Position numbers and translations under genes: made by a program
From: Rebecca billardiae RCC1528
Lineage: Eukaryota; Haptophyta
Reading direction: 5' to 3'
DNA: 64,000 nucleotides
NCBI GenBank assembly: GCA_965240325.2
Contig: OZ251227.1
Location: 2,604,001-2,668,000 of the forward strand
The notes under the pieces: generated by a model
The model's input: the letters and a program-made list of their open reading frames with translations, nothing else
Database searches by the model: none
Told to the model about the DNA's origin: nothing
Part shown: piece by piece, positions 12,801 to 24,600 of the stretch
Layout: every line of letters begins with the position of its first letter
How positions within the stretch are numbered: the first letter of the stretch is position 1

Positions 12801-15800
12801 CCGCCCGCCGCGGCGAGCGCCGCGCCGCGCCGCCGGTGGTCGTCGCGCCACGCGTCGAAGAGCCGCGCCTGCGCGCCGTGCGTGAAGCCGCGCGCCGCGC
12901 GCCGCGCGAGGCCGCGCTCGCGCGCGCTCGCGGCCCACGCGCCGAAGAGGCGCGCCGACTCGCCGTGCGCGAGCGTGCGCGCGGCGCGCAGCTGGAGGCC
13001 GCGCAGCCGCGCCGCGCCGCGCCAGCCGGCCCACGAGCCGCGCAGCGCGCGCGAGCCCCAGTGCGCGAGCGTCGCGCCCGCCGCCGCGAGCGCGGCGGCG
13101 CGGCGCGCGTGGTCGTCGCGCCACGCGTCGAAGAGGCGCGCCTGCGCGCCGTGCACGAAGGTGCGCGCGGCGGCGCGCTGGAGGCCGCGCGCGCGCGCGC
13201 CCGCCGCCCAGCCGTCGAAGCCGGCGCCGAGCGCGCGCGCCGCCCAGCGCCCGAGCGCCGCGCCGAGCGCCGCGCGCGCGTAGCCGACGAGCGTCGCGCC
13301 CTCCGCCCACGCGCGGAAGAGCCGCGCGCTCTCGCCGTGCAGGAACGTGCGCGCGCCGCGCAGCAGCAGCGCGCGCGACGCCGCCTCCGCGTCCCAGCTG
13401 CGCCACGACGCGCGCAGCGAGCGCTGCGACCAGTGCGCCACCGTCGCGCCCAGCGTCGCGCGCATCGCCTCCCTCGCGCGGTGGTCGTCGCGCCACGCGT
13501 CGAAGAGCCGCGCCTGCGCGCCGTGCGTGAACGCGCGCGCGGCGTGCCGCAGCAGGCCGCGCGCGCGCGCGCCCGCGGCGAGGCCGCGCCAGGCGCGCGC
13601 GAGCGCGGCGACGCCCCAGCGCGAGACGGCGTCGCCGAGCGCGGCTCGCGCGCCGAGCGCCGCCGCGTGCGCGCCCGCCCACGCCGCCCACGCGCGCGCG
13701 GCGCCGGCGTGGCCGAGGCGCGCGAGCGCGCGCGCGCGCAGCCGCGCGGCGCGGCACGTGTCGCGCCACCGCCCCGCGGCGCGGCCGAGCGCGCCGCCGG
13801 CCCAGGTGGCGAGCGCGCCGGTGGCGAGCTCGCGCGCGGCGGCGCGCGCGGCGCACGCGTCGCGCCACCGGCCGAGCGCGCGCGCCGAGCGCCCCGCGCC
13901 CCAGCGCGCCGCGGCGGCGCGCCCGAGCGCGACGCGGCGCGCGCGCGCGCCGGCACGCGCGCGCGCCGCGCGTCCGAGCGCGAACACGGCGCGCGCGGCG
14001 GCGCCGGTCGACCAGCGCGCCGCGGCGCGCGCGGCGAAGGCGCGCGCGCGGCGGCGCGCGGCGGCGAGCAGCTTCCACGAGCGCGCCGCGCGGCCAATCG
14101 GCCGCGCGCGCGCTCCGAGCGCGCGCAGCGAGCGCGCGCGCGCCGCGGCGGCCGCCCAGCCGCCGAGCGCCGCGCGCGCGGCGCGCGCGCGCCACGCGCG
14201 CAGCGCGCCGCCGAGCACGTCGGCGCGCGCGCGCAGCGCGTCGTGCGCGGCGCGCGCGCGCCAGGCGGCGAGCGCGCCGCGCGCGCGCGCGCCGCCGCGC
14301 CGCCAGCCCGCGAGCGCGCGCGCGCCGCGCGCGCGCTCGGTGCACAGCGCGCGCCAGCGGCGCACGGCGGTCGACGCGCCGCCGGAGCGCCAGTGCGCGG
14401 CGGACGCGCGCAGGCCGACGGCGGCGCGCGCGCGCGGCGCCCACCGCGCCCACGCGCGCGCCTCGCCGCGGTGGCGCAGCCGCGCGAGCGCGCGCCCCGC
14501 CGCGCGCGCGCGCGCCGCGAGGCCGGCCCACCACGCCCACGAGCGCGCGCGCGCGCCGCCCGCCCAGTGCACGAGCACGCGCCCGGCGGCGCGCGCGCCG
14601 TCGGCGGCGGCGGCCGCGGCGGCGGCCCACGCGGCCAGCGCGCGCGCGGCGCGCGCGGCGCCGCTGCCCGTCGCAAAGTACGCGGCGCCGATCGCGTCGA
14701 GCGTCGCGGCGGCGCGCCTGCCCGCCCACGCGCGCCACGCGCGCAACGTCGCGCCGCCGCGCCACGCGCGCGCCGCCGCGAGCGCCGCGGCGCGCGCCGC
14801 GCCGTTGCGCTCCCAGCGCGCGAGCGCGTCGCCGAGCGCGCGGCGCGCGCCGCCGAACGCGCCGAGCGCGCGCGCGCGCAGCGCGCGCGCGCGCGCGCCC
14901 GCGGCCCAGCCGTTCAGCCCGGCGCCGAGGGCGCGCAGCGCCCAGCGGCCGAGCGCGAGCCCGAGCGTCGCGCGCATCGCGCGCTTCGCGCGGTGGTCGT
15001 CACGCCACGCGTCGAAGAGCCGGCCGAGCGCGCCGTGCGTGAGGCCGCGCGCGGACGCGCGCAGCAGGCCGCGCGCGCGCGAGCCCGCGGCCCAGCCGCG
15101 CCACGCGGCGCGCAGCGCGCGCGAGGACCAGCGGCCGAGCGACGCCTCGAGCGTGTCGCGCGCGCCGCGCACGGCGGCCGCGCCGTCCGCCCACGCGTGG
15201 AAGAGCCGCGCGGCCTCGCCGTGCGCGAACGCCTGCGCGCCGCGCCGCCGCAGCCGCTCGACGCGCGCGCCGTCGGCCCAGCCGGCGAAGGCGGGGCGCG
15301 CGGCGCGGTGCGCCCAGTGCGCGAGCGGCGCGGCGAGCGCCGCGAGCGCCGCGCCGCGCCGCCGGTGGTCGTCGCGCCACGCGTCGAAGAGCCGCGCCTG
15401 CGCGCTGTGCGTGAAGCTGCGCGCCGCGCGCCGCTGCAGGGCGCGCGCGCGCGCGGCCGCCGCCCAGCCGCCGAGCGCGGCGTGCAGCGCGCGGCGCGAC
15501 CAGCGGCCGAGCGCGCGCGCGAGCGTGTCGAGCGCGTCGGCGCGCGCCGCGCGCGCCTCGGCCCACGCGTCGAGCGCGCGGCCGAGCGCGCCGCGCGCGC
15601 CGCGCCGCGCCGCGGCCAGCGCGAGCGCGCGCACGCGCGCCGCGCGCGCCCACGCGCGCCACGTGCGCGCGAGCGCGCCGCCCGCCCAGCGGCCGAGCGC
15701 GCCGTCGAGCGCGAGCAGCGCGGACGCGGACGCGGACGCGTGCGCGCGCCAGGCGTGCAGCGCGTGCGCGGCCGCGCCGCCGCGGAACACCGCGGCGGAC

Positions 15801-18800
15801 ACGCGCAGCCGCTCGCGCTCGAGCGACAGCCCCGCCCACGAGCGCCACGCGCGCGACACAGCAAACGGCGCGCGCGAGCGCGCGGCCGCGGCCGCGGCGG
15901 CCGCGGCGCCGCGCGCGGCGGCGCGCACGCGGCGCGCGCGCGCGGCGTGGACCCAGCGGTCGAAGGCGCCGCCCTGCGCGGACGCGGCGCCGCGGCGCTG
16001 CGCGAGCCGCCGCGCCGCGCGCCGCCGCCCGCGCCGCGACGCCGCCGCGGCGCGCCACGCGCGCGCGGCCGAGCGCGCGGCGCGCGCGCCGACCCAGCCG
16101 CGCGCCGCGCGCGCGCGCCGCCGCGCCGCCTCCCAGCCGTCGAACGCGGCGGCGGCGGCGTGCAGCGCGCCGCGCGCGGCGGCGGCGGCGCGGACGCGCG
16201 CGGACGCGCGCGCGAGCGCGCGCGCGTGCGCCCACCGCCGCACCGCGCGCCGCGCCGGCCCGCCGAACGCGAGCGCCGCGTCCGCCGCGGCCGCGCTCGC
16301 GCGCAGCGCCGCGCCGCGCCGCGCGCCGCCAAAGCCCCAGCGCGCGAGCGCGCGCGCCTCGCGCACGTAGCGCAGGCGCGCGGCGGCGAGCGCGACGCGC
16401 GCGCGGCGCGCGGCGGCGAGCGTCCACGCGCGCAGCGCGCGCGCCGGCGCGCGCAGCGCGAGCGCGCGCGCCGCGCGCGCGCCGAGCGCGAGCGCGTGCG
16501 CCTTGTCCGCCCACGCGCGCCACGCGGCCGCGGGCGCGGCGGCGCGCCAGTGGCGCAGAGCGCGCGCGCGGCCGAGCGCGGCGGCGGCGGCGGCGGCGCG
16601 CGCGGCGAGCTCGGCGCGCCAGCGCTCGAGCGCGCGGCCGCGCGCGCCGCCGGCCCAGCGCCGCGCGCCCGCGCGGAGCAGCGCGCCCGCGCGCGCCGCC
16701 GCGGCCCACGCACAGAAGGCGGCGGGCGCGGCGCGGCCGCCAAACGCGGCGGCGGCGAGCGCGCGGCCGCGCGCGGCCGCGGCGCCGCGCTCGGCGGCGG
16801 CGCGCCACGCGCGCCAGCCGCGCGCGGCGGCGGGGCGCGCGGCGGCGGCGGCGGCGCGGCGCGCGAGGCGCGCGGCGCGCGCGCGCGCGCGCCAGCCGTC
16901 CAGCGCCGCGCGGCCCGAGGCGTGCGCCCAGCTGCCGAGCGCGGCCGCGGCGCGCGCGCGCGCGGCGGCGCGCGCCGCGCGCGCCGCGGCCCACGCGCGC
17001 AGCGCGCGCGCGGGCGCGGCGTGCGCGAGCGCGCGCGCGGCGCGGCGCAGCGCGGCGCGCTGCGCCGCGGCGGCGGCCCACGCGCGCAGCGCGCCGCCGA
17101 GCGCGCCGCCCGCCCAGCGCAGCAGCGCGCTGCCCAGCGCCGCCGAGCCGAGCGTCGAGTCGTCGGCGGCGCGCGCCCACGCGCGCAGCGCGCCGCCGAG
17201 CGCGGCGCGTGCAAACGCGGCCGCGGCGCGCCGGCCGAGGGCGAGGTCGCGCGCGTTGGCGGCCCAGCCGCGCAGCGCGGCGCCGAGCGCGCGGCACGCC
17301 CACTGCGCGAGCGACGCGCCCATCCGCCCGCCGAACCCCGGCGGCGCCGCGCGCAGCCAGCGCCGCAGCCCGCGCGCGAGCCCGTGAGCCTGCCACATGC
17401 GCATGGCCGCGTGCATCAGCCGCTCGCGCCGCGCCTCCGCCGTCCAGCCGAGCCACGAGCCGAGGAGGGCGCGCGCGCCGAAGCGGCGGAGGGCGAGCCC
17501 GCCCACGCGCCGCGCGTGCGCCGCGCCGATCGCGTCGCGCGCCCACCGGTGCAGCGCGCGCGAGCGCGCGCCGCCGCGCAGGTAGCGCAGCGCGTGCGCG
17601 ACGACGCGCTCGTTATTGGCCTTGGCGAGCGTGTTCTGCGCCCACGTGAGCGCGCACGCAAAGAGGCGGCGCGCGCCGAGCGCGGCGGCGCAGGCGTCGC
17701 GCGTGCGGCGGAGGGCGCGCGCGGCGTGCACGCGCCGCTGCAGCGCGCGCACCGCGCCGCGCAGCCCCACCGGCGCGGGCAGCGCGCGGCCGAAGAGGCG
17801 GCGCGCGGCGGCGAGCTCGGCGGCGGCCGCCGCCCAGCCGTCGAGCGCGCGCGCGCCGCCCGCGCGCAGCCAGCGCGCGCCCGCGCGCGCGCCGAGCGCG
17901 GCGGAGGCGGCGGAGGCGGCGGAGGCGGCGCGCCAGCGCGCGTACCCGCGCGCCTGCGCGCCGCGCACCAGCCGCCGCGCCGCGCGCAGCGCGAGCACGC
18001 GCAGCCGCGCCGCCGCCGCCCAGCCCGCCCACGAGCCGCGCGCCGCGCCCGCCGCCCAGTGCGCGAGCACGAGCGCGCGCGACGCGAGCGCGGCGGTGCG
18101 CGCGAGCCACGCGTCGAGCGCGCGCGCGACGGCGCCGCCGGCGAAGCGGCGCGCGCCGCGCGCGAGCAGCGCGCGCTCCCGCGCGCGCCACGCCCACGCG
18201 CGCACCGCGCGCGCCTGCGCGCGGTGCGCCCACCGGCCGAGCGCGGGCGCGAGCGCGGCGCGCGCGCCGCGCAGCGCGGCCGCGCCGGTCGCCCACGCGC
18301 GGAAGAGGCGCGCGGCCTCGCCGTGCGCGAAGGCCTGCGCGGCGGCGCGCGCGAGCGCGGCGGCGCGGCGCGCGTGCGCCCACGCGCGCAGCGCGCGCAC
18401 CAGCCCGCCGCGCGCGAGGCGCAGCGCCGCCGCGTGCAGCAGCGCGAGCGCGCGCGCGGCCGCGCGCGCGTCGGCGCGCCAGTCGGCGAGCGCGCGGCCG
18501 GCGGCGCCGAGCCGCCAGCGCGCGAGCGCCGCGTCGGCGGCGGCGAGGAGGCGCCAGGTGCGCAGCGCGGCGTGGAGCGCGGGCGCGCGCCAGCGCAGCG
18601 CCGCGCGCGCCGCCGCGCGCGCCGCGCGGTGCGCCGACGCCCAGCGGCGCAGCGGCGCGCGCAGCGCCGCCGGCCCGCTCGCGCGCGCGCCCGCCGCGTC
18701 GCTCAGCGCGAGCGCGCCGAGCGCGCGCGCGCGCCACGCGCCGAGCGCGGGCCCGCGCGCGCCGCGCGCCCAGATGAGCGCGGCGCGCGCGCCGAGCGCG

Positions 18801-21572
18801 AGCGCGCCGCGCGCCTCGGTCGCGCGCGCGCGCCACGTGCGCAGCGCGCGCGCGCGCGCGCCGCCCGCCATCGCGCGCGCCGCGCGCCGCATGAGCCGCG
18901 CCGCGGCCGCCGCGTCGCCGCCGCGCCACTGCCGCCAGCCGCGGCCGAGCGCGCGCCGCGCCCAGCGGCCGAGCGAGCCGCGGCCGAGCGCGCGCGCGGC
19001 GTCGCGCCGGCGGTGGTCGTCGCGCCACGCGTCGAAGAGCCGCGCCTGCGCGCCGTGCACCCAGCCGCGCGCCGCGCGCCGCTGCAGCGCGCGCTCGCGC
19101 GCGGCCGCCGCCCAGCCGCCGAGCGCGGCCGCCTGGCCGCGCCGCGCCCAGCGGCGCGCGGCCGCGCCGAGCGCGGCGCGCGCGGCGCGGACGCGCGCGG
19201 CGCCGTCGGCCCACGCGAGGAAGAGCCGCGCGGACTCGCCGTGCGCGAACGCCTGCGCGCCGCGCCGCCGCAGCGCCGCCTGCCGCGCCGCGCCACGCCA
19301 CGCGCGCAGCGCGGCCGCGGGCGCGGCGGCGCGCCAGTGCGCGAGCGGCGCGCCGAGCGCGCGCAGCGCGGCGGCGCGCCGCGCGTGGTCGTCGCGCCAC
19401 GCGTCGAAGAGGCGGCCGAGCGCGCCGTGCGCCGCGCGGCGCAGCGCGCCGCGCAGCAGGCCGGCCTCGCGCGCGCCGCGCGCCCAGCGCGAGAACGCGC
19501 CCAGCGCCGCCTGCTGCGCCCAGCGCGCCGCGGCGGGGCCGAGTGCGTCGGCCGCGGCCGCGGCGCCGGCCGCGCCGTCCGCCCACGCGTGGAAGAGGCG
19601 CGCGGCCTCGCCGTGCGCGAAGGCCTGCGCGGCGGCGCGCTGCAGCGCGGCGCGGCGGAGGCCCGCGTGCCACCCGCCCCACGCCGCGCGCGTCGCGCGC
19701 CCCGCCCAGTGCGCCACCGGCCGCGCGAGCGCGGCGCGCGCGGCCGCGGCCGCCGCCACGTCGCCGCGCCAGCCGTCGAGCGCGCGGCCGAGCGCGCCGT
19801 GCACGAGCCGGCGCGCGGCGAGGCGCATGAGGCCGCGCTCGGCCGCGGCGGCGGCCCAGCCGTCGAGCGCGGCGGCGAGGGCGCGGCTCGCCCACCGCCG
19901 CGCGGCGGGCGCGAGCGCGGCGCGCGCCGCGTGCGCCTCGGCCACCGCGGCCGCCCACGCGTGGAAGAGCCGCGCGGCCTCGCCGTGCGCAAAGCCCTGC
20001 GCGCCGCGCCGCGTGAGCGCGCGCGCGCGCGCCGCGCCGCGCCAGCCGGCCCACGAGCCGCGCAGCGCGCGCGTGCCCCAGTGCGCGAGCGTGGCGCCGA
20101 GCGCGCGCGCCGCGGCGGCGCGCCGCGCCACGTCGTCGCGCCACGCGTCGAACAGCCGGCCGAGCGCGCCGTGCGCCCACGCGCGCAGCGCCGCGCGGCC
20201 GCGCAGCACCGCCAGCGAAGCCTCGCACCACGTCGCCCACGACACGTACAGGCCGCGGCCGACGAAGCGGAGCGCGGCGCCGAGCGTGCGCGCGCGCACG
20301 AGCGCGTGGGCGTGTAGCGTGCGCAGCGCGCGCGCGCACCCGCCCGCGCGCAGCGCGCCCGCCGCGCGCAGCGTGAGCGCGCGCGCGCGCGCCGCGCCGC
20401 GCCAGCCGGCCCACGAGCCGCGCAGCGCGCGCGAGCCCCAGTGCGCGAGCGGCGCGCCGAGCGCGCGCGCCGCGGCGGCGCGCCGCGCCACGTCGTCGCG
20501 CCACGCGTCGAAGAGGCGGCCGAGCGCGCCGCGCGCCGCGCGGCGCGCCGCGCCGCGCATCAGCCCGAGCTCGCGCGCGCCCTCCGCCCAGCCGCGCAGC
20601 GCGCGCGCGCGCGCGCCGCCCGCCCAGCGCGCGGCCGCGCCCGCGAGCGCGCCGAGCGCGGCGCCGCGCCGCGCGGCGCCGTCGGCCCACGCGAAGAAGA
20701 GGCGCGCGCTCGCGCCGTGCACGAAGTGGAGGAGCGCGTGCCGCCGCCGCGCGAGCGCGTCCACCGCCTCCGCCCAGCCCGCCCACGAGCCGCGCAGCGC
20801 GCGCGCCGCCCAGTGCGCGAGCGGGCGCGAGAGCGCGGCGAGCGCGGCCGCGCGGCGCGCGTGGTCGTCGCGCCACGCGTCGAAGAGGCGGCCGAGCGAG
20901 CCGTGCACGAGGCGGCGCGCGGCGGCGCGCTGCAGGGCGAGCGCGCGCGCGCGCGCGGCCCAGCCGTCGAAGCCCGCCGCCTGCGCGCGCACCGCCCAGC
21001 GCGCCGCCGCCGGGCGCACCGCCGCGCGCGCCGCGCGGCCGTCGGCCGCGGCCGCGCGCCATCCGAAAAAGGCGCGCGCGCTCGCGCCGTGCGACAGGTA
21101 GGCGGCGGTCTGGCGGCGGAGGAGGCGCTCCTCGCTCGCGGCGCGCCAGTCGAGCCACGAGCCGCGCAGCGCGCGCGAGCCCCAGTGCGCGAGCGGCGCG
21201 CCCAGCGCCGCGGCCGCCGCGCGCCGCGCCGCCGCCGCCGCGCGCCACGCGTCGAAGAGGCGGCCGAGGGCCCCGTGGAGAAACCGGCGCGCGCCGGCGC
21301 GCAGCGCGCCGAGCGCGGCCGCGCCCGCCGCCCACGACGCGAAGGCGGCGCGCTCGGCGCGGCGGCCGGCGCGCAGCGCGGCGGCGCGCAGCGCGCGCAG
21401 CTCGGCCGCGCCCGCGCGCCACGTGCGCAGCGCGCGCGCCTCGCGCGGCGCGCGCAGCGCGCGCGCCGCGCGGCCGCGCGCCGCGTCGGGCAGCGCGCGC
21501 GCCGCCCACGCGCGCCACGCAAACGCCGCGCCGCGCCGCGCCCACGCGCGGCCGCCGCGGCGCCGCGCGCGC

Positions 21573-21604
<32 letters not shown>

Positions 21605-24600
21605 CCACGCGTCGTACGCGCCCGCCTCGGCCGCGCGGCGCATGCGGCGCAGCGCGCGGCCGCGCAGCCCGTGCGCGCGCGCCGCGCGCGCCCACGCCGC
21701 CCACGTGCGCCGGCGCGCGCCGTCCGCCCACGCGCCGAGCGCGTGCGCGGCGCGCGGCGCGCGCGCGAGCGCGGCGAACGCGCCGAGCCACGCGCGCAGC
21801 GCGCGCGCGAGCGGCAGGTGGCGCGCGGCGGCGGCGGCGGCGGCGAGCAGCGCGCGCGCGCGCGCGCCCGCCGCCCAGCCGTCGAAGCCCGCCGCCTGCG
21901 CGCGCAGCGCCCAGCGGCGCACCGCGCCGCCGACCGCCGCGAGCGCGGCCGCGCGGCGCGCGTGGTCGTCGCGCCACGCGTCGAAGAGCCGGCCGAGCGC
22001 GCCGTGCACCCAGCCGCGCGCGGCGGCGCGGAGGCGGTCGAGCTCGGCGGACGCGGCGGCCCACGCGCGCAGCGCGCGCGCCTCCGCGCGCGCGGCGCTC
22101 GCCGCCGCGCCCATCGCCGCGCGGCGCGCGGCGAGGCCGCGCGAGCCCGCCGCATCGGCCCAGCGGCGCAGCGCGCGCGCGGCCGCGCCGCCGCGCCACG
22201 CCCGCGCCGCGCCGCCGCGCAGCGCGGCGGCGCGCGCGGCGGCGGCCCACGCGCCGAGCGCGGCGCGCGCGGGGCGCTCGAGCCGGTACGCGCGCGCGCG
22301 CGCCGCCACCGCGCCGCGCCGCGCCGCGCCCGCCGCGCCCTCCGCCCAGCGCCAGAGCGCGCGCGCCTCGGGCGGCGCCGCGGCGCGCCGCCACGCGCGC
22401 GCGGCGCGGCGCACGGCGCCGCCGTCGGCCGCGGCGGCGCGCCAGCCGGCCCACGAGCCGAGCAGCGCGCGGTCGTGCCACGCGCGCCCGCCCGCGCGCA
22501 GCGCGCGGCGCGCGGCGAGCGCCGCGGCGCGCAGCTCGCGCCACGCGTCGTACGCGCGCGCCACCGCGCCGCCGCGCAGCCGGCGCGCCGCGCGCCGCCG
22601 CAGCCGCTCGACCCGCGCCGCGCCGCGCCAGCCGGCCCACGAGCCGCGCAGCGCGCGCGAGCCCCAGTGCGCGAGCGGCGCGCCGAGCGCGCGCGCGGCG
22701 TCGGCGCGGCGCGCGGCGTCGGCGCGCCACGCGTCGAACAGCCGGCCGAGCGCGCCGTGCGCCAGCCGGCGCGCGGCGAGCGCCAGCAGCCCGCGCTCGG
22801 CCGATGCGGCCGCCCAGCCGCGCAGCGCGGCCGCCTGCGCGCGCATCGCCCACGCGGTCGCGACCGGCGCGACCGCGCCGAGCGCGGCGCGCGCGGCGCG
22901 CGCGTTGTGCGCCCACGCGTGGTAGAGCCGCGCGACGCCGCCGAAGCGCAGCGCCTGCGCCGCGCGGTGCACCAGCCCGCGCTCGCGCGCGCGGTGCGCC
23001 CAGCCGTCGAAGGCGGCGTGCAGCGCGCGCGACGCCCAGCGGCGCGCGGCGGGCGCGAGCGCGCGGCGCGCGGCGCGCGCGGCGCGCGCGGCGCCGCGCC
23101 ACGCGTGGAAGAGGCGCGCGGCGTCGCCGTGCGCGAAGCGCTGCGCGGCGCCGAGCAGCCGGCCGCGCTCGAGCACCGCCTCGCCCCACGCGCGCCACGA
23201 GCCGCGCAGCGCCGAGCTCGCCCAGCCGCGGCGCGCGCCCCACAGCTGACCGAGCGCGTGCGCGCGCACAGCTACGTACAGCCGCCATTCGTCGAGCGCG
23301 CGCGCGCGCGCGCCGCCGGCCCAGCGGTAGGCGGCGGCGCCGGCGAGCGCGGCGGCGTCGGCGGCGTGCGCCCACGCGCGCCACGAGCGGTGCAGCGCCG
23401 CGCGCGCCCAGCGCAGCGCCGCCGCGCGCAGCGCCGCGCCGCGGATCGCCGACTCGTCGAGCGCGCGCAGCGCGGCCAGCTCGCCCTGTCTCGCCCAGCG
23501 GCCGAGCGCGATCCGCGCGCGCTCGGCGCGCGCGACCTCGGCGGCCCACGCGCGGAGGGCGAAGCGCTGCGCCGCGCCCTCCGCGCCCTCGTACAGCCGC
23601 GCCACCGCGCGCCGCGCCGCCGCGTGCGCGCGCAGCGCGCCCAGCGCGCCCTCGCAGCCGCGCGCGCGCGCGAGCCGCGCCGCGGCGCGCTCGGCGCGCG
23701 AGTGGCGGCGCAGCGCGCCAAACGCGCCTCCGGGCTCGCCGAGCGCGCCGAGGCGCTCGGCGGCGCGGTCGAGCGCGCGGCCGGAGCGCGCGCGCGCGCG
23801 CCAGCGCGCGAGCGCGCCGCGCCGCGCCGCGCGCAGCGGCCGCGCGAGCGCGCGCGCCGCGCCGCGCCGCGCGGCCGCGGCGGCGCGCGCGCGCGCAAAC
23901 GCGCGCGACGCGCGCGTCGCGGCGAGCGCGCCGGCGGCGGCGCGCGCGGCGAGCCGCGCGCGCGACGCGGCGCGCCAGCCCTTCCACGAGGCGTGGAGCG
24001 CGGGCACGCGCAGCGCGCGCGCGAAGCGCGCCGCGCACGCGCGCAGCAGCACCCACCGCCGCGCCGAGCGCCGCCACGCGCGCTGCGCGCGCCGCACGGC
24101 GCCGCGGCCGCCGAGGCCGGCGCACGCGCGCAGCCGCGCGCGCCGCGCGGCGCGCGCGCCGCGCGCCGCGCGCCAGCGGCGCAGCGCGGCGCGCGCGAGC
24201 GCGCGGAGCCGCCGCGCGATGAGCGCGCGGCAGAAGTGCACCGCGCGCCGCCACACGCGCAGCCGCCGCACCGCGCGCGCCGCCGCCGCGCGCGCGCCCG
24301 CGAGCGCGCACGCGTCGAGCAGCGCGCGCCGCAGCGCGGCGGCGCGGCCGCGCGCCGCGAGCTGCGCGAGCGCGGCGCCGAGCGCGCGCCGCCGCGCGGC
24401 GCGGCCGCGGCGCGAGGCGCGGCGCCAGCGGAAGAGGGCGGCGTCGAGCGCGGCGGCGGCGCCGAACCGGCTCGCGCGCAGCATCCGGCGCAGCGCCGCG
24501 TTCGCCCGCCCCCACGCCAGCCACGCGCGCGAGAGCGCGCGCAGCGGCGTCGCGTCGCGCGCGCGCCCGAGCGCGGTGCGAACCGGCCGCAGCGCGGCCG

